Positions 37,001 to 52,110 are shown, counted from the first letter of the stretch. The stretch: DNA of 64,000 nucleotides from Ustulina deusta (GCA_023159155.1 JAJNNX010000008.1:1349520-1413519); one strand, 5' to 3'. Made by a program: numbers and translations. Notes: generated by a model from the sequence alone, not told the origin.

Positions 37001-37454
37001 ATATAATATAATTTAAAATTAAATATTTTAATAAAAACAACCTATTAGGTTAGAACTGCACTAAGTAGTATAAAAAATCTATTATTTAACTAAATAATTA
37101 ATATTTTTATATTTATTTTTAAATAAAGTTTGATTTTATATAAGTAGTTTTATAGTTAGCGAAAAGCTTTAATAACTTTTAAATATTTTTTTTTATTACG
37201 TTATAATTTAATTTAAGTTTTTTTTAAGTTCTTAATTTATATTTAAATAAACATATTTTATTTTTGATTAATTAATAAAATATACTACTTTATTTTTTTT
37301 TTAAAACATTAATTTTTAGTTAGATTTTTTTAGTTTTATAATCTAGGGTAATTAAGCAAAAAATAATTATTAAAGCTTGTTATAGTATTATTATTGCTTA
37401 TTTTTAATTATTTTTTAAATAAACTTAATATTATGCTAAAAAAGTATAGTTAAT
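31085..37454. other. Element B interior, segment 2
   Basis: 6.4 kb of AT-rich, stop-filled sequence, T-rich on the plus strand from about 33 kb on. At 35270-35440 there is a degenerate short tandem repeat of TTTTAGTTATATTTAAGC-like units. No protein motif I can defend; short open frames such as 31666-31875 are chance. Confidence 0.5.
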
Positions 37455-37459
37455 AGAAA

Positions 37460-37760
37460 TGTTGAATGGGCTGTATACAATATATCGTACGTAAAACAAA
37501 TAACATGCATAGATAGAATATAATATATTATATTATGTTATTTATAAAAAAAAAAAAAAAAAAGAATGTTTATACAAAGCATAAGTTTTTTATATTTATA
37601 TAAAAGCTTACGCTATTGTACGAGCTAACATAACAAAAAAGAAATAAGGTCTTTTTTGTCCGGCCGAAGTCTAGCTAACATTTATACAATAGCTAAACAT
37701 AAACTTATATTTTATATAAGTTATATAATAAGGTTATAACTAATGCTAGTTATTCTAATA
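37460..37760. repeat. LTR of element C, left
   Basis: 301 bp direct repeat of 44491-44790. Shared landmarks include cgtaaaacaaataa, a long A run, and ataaggtc followed by tttttgtc. Confidence 0.9.
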
Positions 37761-40700
37761 CTAGCTATTTTTTTTTTTGTTATAACTGCTTGTTATATAA
37801 AAAAAACAAACAAAGCAACTATATAACTACTTAGATATATATATAAAAGTTTAACTATTAAAAAAGCAACTAAGTTAGTAATCTAGTTTATATATATAGC
37901 TGCTAAATTAATAGATTATTTTTTTTTAATAAAGTTATGCAATAATATTATAAAACTACTGCTTTAGCTATATAGTTAGTTAAAAACTATAAGCTAAATG
38001 TTACTTAGTAACTATTTAAATTAAAGCTAAATATTTGCTTTTGCTTTATATAATAGTAAAGTTTATAATTAGCTAGCTTGTCCGGTTAGTAGGCTTTATA
38101 TAGGTAGTTACTAGTTAAAGGCTTTTAAGGTTGCTTGTGTTTAGTTAACCAGGCAGGTTATTTGTACGGAAAAAAGTTAATTAATTAGAAGTTAGGTTGG
38201 CTTATGCATAGGAAGACTTGTATATAAAAAAGTACTTGAGTTTTTTGTTGCTTTTTGTTTTTTTGTTATTTTTTAAAATTTTCTGTTTTGTATGTTTGCT
38301 TATCTTTATATACTATATATATATATATTTATATAATAAACGCTATCTAGCTTTTTAGTAATAGTAGTTATATATTAAAAATTATTAGCTAGAATAGCAA
38401 CTATTATATAGTATTGCTACTAATAAACAATCCTAATAATTATTAGCTTATTATAACGTTATATGTTAATATATATGTTTGTTTTTTTATTATATATATG
38501 TTTGTTTTAATATATTACTAATATTTTTAGCTTTTTATATATAGATTAATAAAGCTTAGGTTGCTATTATGTTATTAGTTAATATATAGATCTGGGTGCT
38601 TGCTAATATATTTTTTACATATTCGATTGTGCTTATTTTTTGCTAGAAAGGTTACTTTTGTATAGTTTTTATCTAGTTATATAGTACTACTATTGCTACG
38701 TGTACAAAGAATGCTTATATAGTGCATAGTGGTTATTTGTTCTATAGCTGTTGCTAGATTATTAGGTTTTAAGGTAATATTTACGCAGCGTATGTTTAAT
38801 GTTTGTACGGCGCTTAGTGCAATTATTACGTTTGAAAAAGAAAAGGTAAATTAGTTATATAATAAAGAAAATAAAGAAAAAAAAAATAAAAAGGAGTAGT
38901 ATTTATGTTTGTTTGTTTTTTTAGAGTTAATTTATTATATATTGCTTTTATACTTCTGATTTTTTTTTTTCTATAAATGCTATAGTTATATATAATTTTT
39001 TATATTCTATTAATAAATATTTTTATTTGTACAGTTAATTTGTTTATTAATACAAAAGTTTTTAAAGCTGAGTTTAGTATTTTTTTTATAAATATATTAG
39101 CTAGATTATTTTTATTATTAATCTATTGTATTTTAGAGATTTTTTATTTTTTGTACGATTTTTTTTAATAATATAATATTAATTATTAGGCGTTTTTTCT
39201 ATATAATGCCAAGCTTAATAAAATAATTATATAATAATTTTAAATTAGAATATAAAACAGCTAAAATTAGGAGCAGTTATAATATAGTTATAATTTTTAA
39301 AAATATTATATAAAAGGTAATAGTACTATTAAAACTATTAATTATACTATATAATTTATTTATAAGTATGTTTTTTGTTACTTTTTTATATTTATTCGAA
39401 TTCTAATATATAATATTCTTTTTAATTTTAAAGCTTGAATTTTTTTTTATATAATGTTTAGTCCTTAGTATAATTATAAATCCAAGTTAAAAAGTTATAT
39501 TTATATTATTTATAAATAATTTATTTATAAAAATAAATAGTTTTATATAATATAAGTTTATTAGTATAAAAGTTAGGCCGTAATTCTTATTATCTATTTA
39601 TTACTAGATTTTTTGGTTTAAATTTTTAATATTATATAGCTTAGAATATATAATTTAGGCAGCTACGCATAAGTTATATATTGCTTTGGGCTAGTAAATA
39701 TTACTAATATATATATTTTTTATTTATTATAAAATATATTGCTATACAAAATTAGTTATATAGGGATTAATCTAATCTAATTAGTTTGTTTAGTTTTTTT
39801 AAATTAAAATAATATTTTTTTTAAATAAAAATATAATTTGTTTACTATTAAACTTTATAAAGTAACCTAGCTAAAGTATTTTTTTTAGCTTTATATAAAA
39901 CTTGGCTTGCTATAATTTATAATTTTTTTTTTTTAAAAAGCTTAGCAATACAAAACTAAATATATTGTTTATTTATAATCTAGTAATACTAAAGTTATCT
40001 AAAGGTTTTTTAGTAAAAAATAAATATAAGTTATATATAAAAATAGTTATACTAAGCTTTTTATAGTAGTACTAATAATATGTTTTAAACTAGTATAAAT
40101 CTAATTTAGCAAGTTTATATAAAAGTTATACGATCTATAAAATTGTTTTATTAAAATATTTTAATTTTAGTTCGGATAGTAGTTATATAAAGATTTTTTT
40201 AGCTAATTTGTTTTTTAATTATATATATACTTATATAATATTTTAAAGTTTGCTTAAAGCATTAAAGTTGCAAATTAGAAAAAGTCCTAGTATAAATAGC
40301 AATCTTTAGTTTATTTGCTAGATTATTAGTAACTAAATAAGCACTATTTTTTTTTTAGTATTATTATAGCTTTATATAATAAATCAGGACTTTTTATATA
40401 GCTTAGTTGTTTTTTTTTGATTTTTTGTATAAGCTAGGACTTAAAAATATAAATATTGCCGTATTTTATTAGATTATATTTTATAAATTAGAATACGCCT
40501 TATATAATAAGATTATTAATTTTAGTAATATTAGATTTTTTAAATAAAGGTCTAAATATATTAATAATACTATTTTTACGTAGCTTAATAGCTAAAGCAT
40601 AGTTCTATTCTTTTTTAAAAGTTAGAAATAATTAATTAATTTATTATATAAAGGTTATATAAAATATTATAGCTTTTAAGGGTTATTTGTGTTTTTTTTA

Positions 40701-43126
40701 TATAATAAAGGCTTAAAAAGGTTATGTTTTATTTTTTTTTTTAGTATGTTTATCCGGGATATTTTTTTTAGTTATATAGTAATAAAGCTTAATTTATGTT
40801 TAATAAAAGTATATTAGGCTATTTATTAAATTAATAACTATATTGGGGTCCTCGATTAACTTAATTTTATACGGTCTATTCTAGCTTTTTTTTTTTTACT
40901 ATACTAATATTTTATTATATAGGGGTAGAAATAGTATATTGTATAAAGCAGGACTATTATATTAGTTAATTGTTTGGTTAATTTTAATTTTAGCTCTTTT
41001 TTTATATAACATTTTTATAGCTTTTTTAATTGCTTCGGCCCTTTATATAATGTTAAGCAAAAGGGGTAAATCTTAATTAATTCTAGGGTAAGTTTTAAAA
41101 ACAAAAAAGGTTAATATAAAGCCATTTAGTCCAGCTATATTGTTTAAAGCTTTAACTACTATTTATAGAACTAATTTATTTTTTATACAAGAGTTAAATT
41201 CTGTTTTTAAAATGTTATATATATAACAGAGTGGTCTATATGCCTTTTTAAGCTTGCTAATTGCCCAGTATGCTTTAATAAATATTATATAGCACTAAAT
41301 ACTTATAATCTTTGCCTAGTTCTAAAACTTTTCAAACATAAAATTTATATTTAGGTTATATATAATATAGTTAGGGGGTTTTTAATATATATTAATCTAA
41401 TACTTATATAATACTTCTTAAACGTTTTATATAAATATTAATTTAAAAAAAGTTATAGCTTAAAATAATATAGCTATATTAATTATATATAAAACTTGTT
41501 TATTTTTTATTTATATAATATTAATTATAATTTTATAATTAAAATTATAATTATTTTTAATTAAGAATTTGAATTATTAAAATATTTGGTTATATAACTA
41601 GTAGTAGTAATAGAACTTCTAGATTTTTTCTAAAATTAATTAATTTATATTATATTTTATATAACTAAATATTTTATATAGTTTTTTTATATAAAAATAT
41701 CCAAATTAATAGTATAATTATTATAATTTTGTTTTAGTAAAGTATAGTCTAGCTTTATAGAAGTTTATATTAAAAAATAGGTATTTTTATTTATATATAA
41801 TAAGAATAGTTTTTTTGTTTTTTTATATAATAATATTTTTTGTATTATTAAAGTAAGCCTGCAAGCAGTCGGCATCCTTTAGCAAGAATAAGAATAGTAT
41901 TAGGCTATTTAGGATATAATACATTGTTATACTAAATAAATTTTTTATTTATATAATACTTATAGCAATAATTATATTATTACTGCCAAAACAAATATAA
42001 GCGCTGCTTAATGTCTAACTAACTTCTATATAAAAGTAAATCCTAAAATAGGCTTTAAGCTATGCTTTTTTTATTATTAAATAATTCGAAACGCTTATAT
42101 TCTATAGTTTACTTTAGTATTTTATATAATACTAGTTATTAAAAATAAACTGGTTAAATAATATGTTTATTTTATAGTTCTAAATATTTTTTCTAGTTAT
42201 ATAGTAAATAAAAGTATTATTTATAAAAAATTAGATTGATTAGCTCCTAAATTCTTTTTTAATATTTTTATTACTTTTGTTTAGTTTTAAGTATTTTTTA
42301 AAGTCTATAAAATATACTAAGAATTTTTTAAGCATAAGTTCTATTTTATTAATTATTTTATGCGAATTAAAATATTAGTTTTTTATATAGGTTTGTTTTT
42401 AGGAGGTATGCTTTATTAACTAATATTTTTTTTATAGCATATAAAGTATTTTTTGTTTATATAATAGCTTTAAATGTTCTAATCCTTTAAATTGTAGCGT
42501 TTTATGCTTAGTTTGCTTAAAAATCTAGGAAATTTATACTATTAACTTTTTATATAATTGCTTTAATTATATTTCCGGTCTATAAAGTAAATATTATTAT
42601 TTTTTTATACAAAGCTTTTTAATATATTATTAGTTATTACTTAAATATATCTTTAAAAGTCTAAAAAAAAACTTTTGTTTATTAGCTTTTAAAATATAAA
42701 AGTTATAACTAGTTCTAGTACTTTTTAATATATTTATATAATAATTATACTAAGTTAGATTTTTTTTTAATAATTTGCGCTAAATGTTTGTTATATTTTT
42801 GCAAGCTTATTAATTATAAGTTTTAGTATTTTATGCAGTACTAAATTTAGGTTTTTTTTATTTATTTATATAAAAGTAATTATAGTCTAGTTGGCCTAGT
42901 ACTAGCTATAATTTATATTAATATTAAAATAAGTATTTATTATATAATAGATTTCATTTCAAGTTTTTTTAGGTTTGATTTAATAAATATAAAAATTTTT
43001 TATATAATTTTTAAAGATTATCAAAAATACTACGTAGTATTAATCTTTTATAATACTAAGTTTTTAATAAATATTTATAAATAAACATATTTTGTTATAA
43101 AATAGGTTATATAGTTAGCCTATATA

Positions 43127-43160
<34 letters not shown>

Positions 43161-44490
43161 TATATACTTTTTAAAAAGAATTATCTTGTTTTATATGTTT
43201 TTTATAAAAAGTAAATCTAAAAAAAGGTTATTTAATATAGGGTCTGGTATTATATAAAGGTACGCTTGTTATATAGAGGTCTAAAGGGGGTTATAAATAA
43301 TAGGATATTTATATACTAGTTAAAAGTTTGGCTTATAGCTTGCTTTTGTTATATAACTATATATAGGTTCAGAAATATTTTAAAACTTAATAATAGGTTG
43401 TATAAATAGGGCAGTATAGTTTTCAGAAATCTAAAATTATATATTTTAAATAGGTTTAAACTATATAAGTTTTAGTTGCTTAATAAATAGTTCTAGTTTA
43501 GTTCGTATAATAGGTTAAAAAGTTAATATAAGCCAGGGTATAAAAATAGGCTAAAAAGTAGGTTAAAATTATTAGTTTAGTATTAAAAAAACTAAAAGTT
43601 GTTATATAAGGGGTAAAAAAGTAGGTTAAATAATTAAAAGTTCTAAAGGACTTTTTATATTTTTAGATTTATTTTATATAATTGTTTTAAGGTTTTTTAG
43701 ATATAATTTTTTGTTTATTTATATTTATATATTTTATTACTAAATAATCTAGAACAATTTTATATATAAGTTATAATATATATTTTTAAAATTTTGTTTT
43801 GTTTAGTTTTTAAAATTTTTTTTATATGCCTATCTAAACAGTTATATATTAGTTAGCAAATAAATATATTTTTTAATTTAAAAAACTATTTATATATTTA
43901 GTATTTTTTATATTGTAATACTTAGGTTAATATTTTTTTTTTAATACTTAAAGTTGAAATATTTTTATATATTTTTTGTACTTATGTTATATTTTTTAGC
44001 AAATTTTTTATATATAATAAAAACGTCTAATTTAGTTATTTTAGCTATATTGTAAAGTATATCTAATACTATAATAAAGTAAGATAGGAGTAAATAAATA
44101 AAAATAAAAAATAAAAAATAAAAGGGTTGTTTAGTTATTATATAACAATATAATTAGGGTTAGCACAACTATATGCTATTTTTTTTTTTTTTTATATATT
44201 ACCCTAATACTTTATTAGAAAAGATAAAATAATCGTACAGTAGAAGTTTAGATTTTCTTTTTTTTTTACAACAATTAAATATTTTAATGCTCCGTTAGAA
44301 AAAGTAAAATATTTGCTTTATTTTATACAATTATTCCGATGCTTTATTAAAAAAAGTAAAATAATTATATAGTAAAGATTTAAAATATAATATAAAAACT
44401 TATTAATACTATAAGTTAGACTTTATTTTTATTTTTGCTAATCTATAGTACTTCTATAATTATATAAATACTTTTATAACTATTAATTAG

Positions 44491-44790
44491 TATTAAATAG
44501 GCTATATATAATATATTATACGTAAAACAAATAATATATATAAATAAAATATAATATATTGTACTATATTATTTATAAAAAAAAAAAAAAAAAAAATGTT
44601 TATATAAAGCATAAGTTTTTTATATTTATGTAAAAACTTATGTTATTATATGAGCTAACATGACAAAAAGGAAATAAGGTCCCTTTTGTCTGGCCAAAGT
44701 CCAGCTAATATCCGTACAATAGCCAAGCGTGAATTTGCACTCCGTACAAGTTGCACAATAAAGTTATAACTAATGCCAGTTATTCTAACA
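44491..44790. repeat. LTR of element C, right
   Basis: 300 bp. Its second half (44640-44790) keeps more G/C than the left copy (for example aatttgcactccgtacaag), its first half less. Ends TTCTAACA, followed by AGAAA. Confidence 0.9.
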
Positions 44791-44795
44791 AGAAA

Positions 44796-47700
44796 TATTA
44801 TTATAATATATATTTTTACTTATATCTAATAATAATTATTTATTTTTAAAAAAGCTTTTATTTTTATAATATTGCTATATATTATCTATTCTAAAATTTT
44901 AAATATTTTAGCCCCTATAAGTTTATCGCTATTAGTTCTATAAAAATATCCAATTAGTATTACTATAAGCCTATATTATTTACTTTTAATATTGCTTATA
45001 GTAATATTTGCTAATTTAAAATTTAATAAAACTATATTAATATTTTTAATATATTTAAAAATAAATTACTATATACTAGAAGTAATTTTCTAATTATTAT
45101 AATAAATAATAAGCTTTTTAATTTTTATATTATTAAAAAATAGTTTATATTTTTTAAATATAATATTATATAATATTTAGCTAACTATTTTAAAAAAGTA
45201 AGCTATTAAATATGTTATATTTTAAAGAAGTATTATTATTTATAAAATTCTAAGTAGTATAAAAAAAACTATTAGTACTTAACTAAAAAAAAAAAAAAAA
45301 ATTAATTACTAATAAAATTTTATATATAGTAAATTTTTTAATAAATTTATTATAGCTTTTTAGTAAAAAAATATTTTAAATTATAACTATGTTTAGTTTA
45401 GTAACAAAATTAATTAGTTTAAACTTTTTTTTTTTTATTATTATTATAAACTATATGTTTTAATATATACTATATTTTTTTTTTAATATATTATTTATAA
45501 GTCAAGTTTTAAATATATTTAGTACTTTTTTTTATAGTAGTATAAAAATAAAGATTTTTTTTGTTTGTTAAGCTTTATATAATATTATTTAAATTTTATA
45601 TAATAGTATAATTTTATTATATATTTTTTTAATTTTATTAAATTTTAAGCTAGAGCTATTTTATATTTATATAATACTTTAACTAGGAGCTTTTTTTTTA
45701 ATTAATAAGTTTTAATATTTTTATATTTTTTTGGATTTTTTAGAAGTGTTCTTTAGTTAATTAAGTTCTTTTAAGTTATATAATAAAATATAAATAAATA
45801 TTTAAATAAATATTTTTTTTTTTAAATATTTTATTTAGTTTGCGCTAATTATATATTTTTACTAAAGCTTTTTTTTTTTAGTTAATTAACCCTAAAAGTA
45901 TAAAACTATTATATTTTATATTATTAATTAAGTAGACTTTTTTTAATTTAAGCTTATATATTATAAATATTAAAATAAAAAAAATAAAAAACGTTGTTTG
46001 TTTAGCTTTTAAGATTTTTGTTTTTTTTGTTTTTTTTATAGCTTTATAAATAATAGTTCTAAAAATTATTGGAAATTTATTATTTAATAAAATATTTATA
46101 AAAAAGGTATTATTGTTTAGTTTTAGTATTTGGTTTATATAGTTTATAGGTAACTAATTAGTATTATAAAAATATTTTTATATAATTTTATTATTTAAGT
46201 TTAGTACTAAATTAAAAATTAATTTAGTAATGTATAATAAAAATAAAATTTAAATATTAATTAAAGATTAATTATAACTATTTATAGTAATTTTTTATAT
46301 ATAAATAGCGATTAGTTTTTTATAGCTTTAATTATTAATTTGTTATAAAAGTATAATTAGATAGGCAGGGTTATAGAAGTAATAATATATATATTAATAA
46401 AAGTAAATATAACTATTAGAACTGAATTTTTAAAGTAGAAAATATAATTTTTAATTTTTAGGAAGTTTATTCCTAGGACTAAAAAAGCAGCTATTTTTTT
46501 ATTTAGAACTATATATATTAGAATAGTTTATATATATCTTTTAGCAATTTATACTAGTTAAATAATAATTTTTTTATATAATTATAAAAGTATTTTTAGT
46601 TTAGTAAAATATTTATTTTAAGTTATTTAAGTATTAATTATAAAAAGTTAGTTATTTTTAATATAATTTTTTATTAAAATATATAATTAAGCGCTAGTAT
46701 TAAAAAGTTTAATAATTAATAAGCTTTTTAGTAATTCTTTAATTTTTATTATAATTTTAGGTATAGTTTTTATATAGTTTTTTATATTTTATAAAGGTAT
46801 ACTTGTTTAAAAAGTTTTATAGACTTTTTTTATAAATTTTTATAGTATTCTATATATATTGTTAATTTTTAAAATAAGTACATCTAATATTTATTAATTA
46901 TTTGTTTTAAACTTAGGTTTATTTGGTTAATTTAATCTAATTGTTTTTTTGCCTAATATTTATTTTATTTTAAGGGCCTATATCATAAATAATTTTAATA
47001 TATTAAGAAATAAACTTAGTAGTTTTTCTTAAGTTAACCTTACTTTAGCTTTAGATAAATTATTAATTTTATTAAAAAATATCTAGCGTTTTTTTATTTT
47101 TAAAATAAATAAAAGTATTTATTAATTAGTGTTTATATTTATTATAGCGCTAGTTATTTTATAAAGTTAAGGAATATTATAAGTTTTAGGCATAGTATTG
47201 TTTTTTTATTTAGGTATTTTTTTATTATTATTATAGCTTTTATATAGGCTTGCGTATTAAATATACTAATAGGGTCCGGAATTATAAATATTAATAGATT
47301 ATTTAAAAAAACAATTTAATTAATTATTTTTAGTACTATAAACTCTTGCTTATTTTAATATTTTTGCTATTTATTATATTAAAATTTTAGGTAGTGTTTT
47401 TTAATTAAAATATTAAGCTTTTATTATTTTATAAAAACTAAGTTAGTTTAGAATTTTGTTCTAGCGTTAAGCTAATTAATTATAATTAGTTATTTAAGTA
47501 TTAAAACAGGTAGTTAAGCTAGGTTATTTAAAGTATTTTTATTTTTGCTAAGTTTTAGGTTTTATAATTAGATTTTGTTTTTAAAATTTAGATCTTTTAA
47601 AATATAATTAAGTTTATATAAAGTTTTATAAGCTACTAAAGCTACTAAAAAATATTTATTAAAATAGTTATAATAAATCTATATTAAAGCTAAAAGTATA

Positions 47701-48070
47701 AATTTATTTTTATTTTAATTTTTATTTATTTATTTAGGTTAACTATAAGTAAGCAAATATACTAAAATATATATAATAAACTAATATACTAAGCTTTAAA
47801 GTTATATTTTTTATATAAAGTTTTAAAGTTTTTAATTTTTTTTTTTAATTTATAGCTTTATTATATATAATTTTTAGTTTTATAAGATTAGTATTTATAT
47901 AAATTATTATTAATATTTCTAAAATTATTCTAATTATTTAATTAGTTATACTTTTAAAAGTTTAATTGTTATATTTAAATAGTATAAGCTCTAAATTAGC
48001 TATTTTTATATTACTGCTTGTTTTACTAGCTAATCTTTTAATAAAATATCTAATTAAAAAATATATAATA
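44796..48070. other. Element B interior, segment 3
   Basis: 3.3 kb of AT-rich, stop-filled sequence between elements C and D. No motif recognised. Confidence 0.5.
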
Positions 48071-48074
48071 TTAA

Positions 48075-48346
48075 TAGTTACGGTATGGTAGCTAGTGGCC
48101 AGCAGCATGGCTGCAACCCATAAGCTATACAAACCGCAATCTTTAATTCCCAGGTCATATAACTTATACCTAGCCGGCACCTAGCAATTACCTAACAGCT
48201 GCCTATACTTTTTACTAATCCACCTATAAAAAACTTATAATATATTTTTATAAAATTAGCTTTTTTTTTTATATATATTTAGATTCTAATATAAAGTTTG
48301 CTTTTAAAATAAAGCTTTACTTTTTATAATTGCCTAACACGTAATA
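48075..48346. repeat. LTR of element D, left
   Basis: 272 bp, tagttacggtatggtagc to gcctaacacgtaata. Differs from the right copy almost only by transitions in both directions. The open frame 47962-48180 on the minus strand overlaps it and is chance. Confidence 0.9.
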
Positions 48347-51300
48347 ATCTAAGTATTGCTTTTATAAAGTATATTAGAACTATTTTTAAATATTTTCTTA
48401 AACGATTAAATAATTTATATGTAGCATGTACTATAACCACTTACTACAACCCTAAACTATTTGCTAGGACTTAGTTTCTGTTTTAGCAGTATAGCGCAAA
48501 TCCTAAAAAAGCGTACTTATATAGAAAACGCGGCTTATAAAAAAGTGCGTTTTTTATTGGATAACTTTAAAAAAGGTATGTTTTGACTTAATAAAAAACT
48601 TTGTTTTAATATATAATAATAATTATTAAATATATTATTTATACAAAAACTTTTATTTAGTTAATTTATTACAGCTAAATATAATAATAATAAAAATAAA
48701 CAAGTTATTATTATTTAAGTAAGCAATAAATTTAAGTAAGCTATTACTAACTTTGCTTTTACTAATTATTAATATTATTACAAGCAAAAAAAATTTAACA
48801 AAAAAGCTACAAACCTAATTAACTAATATATAGCAGTTTGTACTAAAAGAGATAATTTTGCTTTTTTTTTTAGTACAATTATTTTAAAAATAAAACAAGC
48901 AATCCTTATATTTAAAAAACTTATAGACCGGGCTGCTATTAATGCTATTTTAGATTATTTAAAAGCTTTATAACAAAAGTTTAAGCTATAAAATATTATA
49001 ATAATTACTAATACTTAATACGCTTTAGATTTATATAAATTGTTACAAAAGACCAAAAATAATATAATAAGCTTTTTTAAGTAAAATAAATATTTTGCTA
49101 ACTTAAATATTAATAAAAATATTAGTTAAAAAATTTTAATTAAAAATTTTTAAATATAATTTATCAAGTTTAAGTTTAGTAACTCTAGTTTTTTAACTTA
49201 TTATATAAATACTTTTTAATAAATAAACTAGTAACGAACTATTAACTAATTTTTAAACAAACTTGAAATAATAACTGCCTAACGCAATAGTTTATAAAAT
49301 TAAGTAATAAAAACAAATTAGTACGTAATAGATTTAATTGCTTAATACTAGTTGATTTTATATTTAAAATAAACTAAAAAAAAGTTCTGCAAAACTGCTT
49401 AAATATATATAACTATTTTTTATAACAATATAGCAAAAAACAAAGTTAAGTTTAAAATATAATACAAAAATATAAAGAACTGCCTTTTTACTAATAAGGA
49501 TTAGTTCGCTAATAATACTACAAAAATAATAGATATTAAGTCCTATTTTAAAAAAAAAGCTATAAAAAACTTGTAGCTCTACTTTAAAAATATTTATTTA
49601 AATTAAATTAAAACTTTTATAACGCTATTAATTTATTTCTAGGATATTTACTATAATATTAATAAAACTGCTAAGTTTAAAAAAGAATAAAAAAAGTTCT
49701 TTTTTAAAAGCAAATTTTTAGATAAGTTTTCTAAGTTTAAAAATAACTTTGTTCGACTTACTAATAAGATATGTTTTAATAAAAAGAAATAAATAAAAAA
49801 ACTTAAAAATTAATTTTTAATTTATTTTTATAATAAAATTATATCTAAGTATTTAAAAAATAGTATTATTTTTAATGCTTATATAAAATATATTATTTAA
49901 ATTGCTTATTAGCTAAATATTAGCAACCAAAAAAAAAACGTAGCTTATAAAACAAAAAAATAAATTTTTACTACAGCTAAAAACAATACAAAAAAAAATA
50001 ATAACGCTAACTAAAGAAGTAGAGCAAGTACAAAAAGTAATATAATATTTGTAGTCCAAAGCTTTAAGATTAGTAATAACAAAATAAAAAAGTTAATTTT
50101 TTAAAAAAAATACTTTAATTATAAACAATAAGAATATATATTAAAAGATTATTTAACAAAAGTTAGTATAGCGGCCAACCGTAAAGCCTAAGTAAATATT
50201 ATACTTATAAAATATAGCAGACTAAATACGCTTACCCCAGAAGATAGTTCTAATAAAAACTACACTAAGCTATTAAAAAAGTAACTTTAGATAAAATAGA
50301 TTTTTATCTAAAAAATATATTTTTAAATTATAAAAAAAAAAATATAATAAATAAGTTTTTTAAAAAAAGGCCTTTTTTATATACTTATATTATAAGCAGT
50401 AATAAACTATTTTTAATAACTTATAATTTTTTTAGAAATATAAAAACTAAATTATATATATTTATAAATATTTACTTTACTAAAAAAGTCCTATAACAAT
50501 TATAACCTACTATAATAAAAATACTGCTATATTTTATAATAAGTTATAATAATAAAAGTTAATAATTAATTAAGCAAGTATTATTAATTAATTTAAAAAT
50601 CTAAAGCTATATTTTTTAATAAATTTTTTTATTTATATTAAATATATAATATAATATTATTTTTAGCAAGCTATAGTTTTAAACCTATAATATTTTACTA
50701 GATTATTAATAAAACAGACTAGTATTTTTATTAGACTTACTAGCTAAATTTGACTACAAACATAACCTAGCAATAAATAACGCCAAGGGATAGTTATTAT
50801 ACCCTTTTTTTTAAACAGACATATAACATAAAAATACAAAATTAAAAAAAGATATAAAATATTAAAAAAAATAATAGTAGGCCGCAAACTAGTGCAACTA
50901 GGCATATAATATTATATAACAACTTTGTATTAGTATTTTAAAGAAAGGCAACCCAACTGCAAAAAATATTACTAAAATAGAAAAAAACTTATATAATACT
51001 TTTTTTTTTTACCTAAATCTATTTATTAAAAAAAAAAAACAGCAAAAAAAAAAACAGAAAAAGCAGGAGTTCAAAAAATATGAATTTTTTTATTAATAGT
51101 CCGATACTACTAGCATATATTAGTTAAAACGTAATAACGTTAGTTAGTACAAATATTAGCTATAGTATGTTATAGTAAATATTATAGCATTTAAAAAAAT
51201 AGTCAAAAAAAATAACTTTTATAAAAATATATAAATTACTAGTATTTACTAAGTAAACAAAGTAATTAAAGAACATAAGTCCAGAAAGCAACTATCTTTT

Positions 51301-51579
51301 TAAAAAAAAAATAAAGAACTTAAGAAAAAAGCCCTAGAACTTATACTTTTAAAATACTATAACCTTTTTTATATTTTTAACAAAATAAATTCTAATATCT
51401 TACTGCTTTACCGCTTATAAATAAACTATAAAATAGAATTTATAAATATAAAATCTTTAAAAAACTTAAGTTATAGCTTTTTATATAAAATATTATTAAA
51501 TAAATTAGAGATTATAAAAAAATATTTTATTAATAATTTATATAAAAGGGTTATTAAACTAAGTAACGCTTTATTTATA

Positions 51580-52110
51580 TCTTTTGTTTTATTTATAAAA
51601 AAACCCTATAGTAAACTCCGCTTTTGCATAGATTATTACAAATTAAACAAGATTACTAAAAAAAACAGGTATTTCTTACTACTAATTAAAAAAACCTTAT
51701 TATATATTTTTAAAACTAAAGTTTTTACTAAAATTAATATAAAGCAGGCTTTCTATTATATATAAGTATACTTAAAATAAAAAGACTTTATAACGTTTTA
51801 TACTTATTATAGCATATATTATTACTATATTTTTTTATTTAGTCTTATTAATAGCCTTTTTATATTTTAAAAATATATTAATAATCCCTTGTTTAATTAT
51901 TTAAATAATCTTTATAGCGCCTATATAAATAACATTTTTATTTATTTTAATAATTTAAAGAAATATTAAATATATATAAAAAAGGTCTTTATTTAATTGC
52001 GATCCGCTGGCCTATAGGCGGACCTTAAAAAGTTAGAATTTTATATAACTAAAACCAAGTTTTTTAGATATATTATTAGTACCAAAAATATATAGGTTAA
52101 CCTAACTAAA
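51580..52110 (+). pseudogene. gypsy reverse transcriptase relic (element D)
   Basis: Plus-strand translation through stops gives SFVLFIKKPYSKLRFCIDYY, KLNKITKKNRYFLLLIKKT, KVFTKINIKQAFYYI, a YINNIFIYFN segment at about 51922-51951 in place of the catalytic YxDD box (family YLDDILIYS), and LRSAGL with ADLKKLEFYITKTKFF. Both catalytic Asp codons now read Asn, the G-to-A change expected of RIP. Identification as Ty3/gypsy RT is secure by motif order. Confidence 0.85.

Larger units (their letters stand above)
37460..44790 (-). mobile_element. Complete LTR retrotransposon C, RIP-mutated
   Basis: 7331 bp with LTRs 37460-37760 and 44491-44790 (301 and 300 bp) and a perfect 5-bp target duplication AGAAA (37455-37459, 44791-44795). 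LTRs start TGTTGAAT (left copy; TATTAAAT on the right) and end TTCTAACA (right copy; TTCTAATA on the left). The plus strand is T-rich, and the left LTR is followed by a T-run (minus strand: polypurine-like), so the coding strand is probably minus. A minus-strand reading near 43.2-43.6 kb is Pro/Gln-rich when stops are read as Gln, which would suit a gag. Pol motifs were not resolved, so the superfamily is unknown. A 29-nt T run lies at 43128-43156. Confidence 0.88.

Noticed and set aside
43128..43156. Run of 29 T.
   Set aside because: A homopolymer in mutated transposon sequence. It could be part of a decayed tract in element C, but there is nothing to support a function.
48060..48350. GC-rich patch at 48.08-48.18 kb as a small gene.
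   Set aside because: It is the left LTR of element D, matched by 54943-55214.
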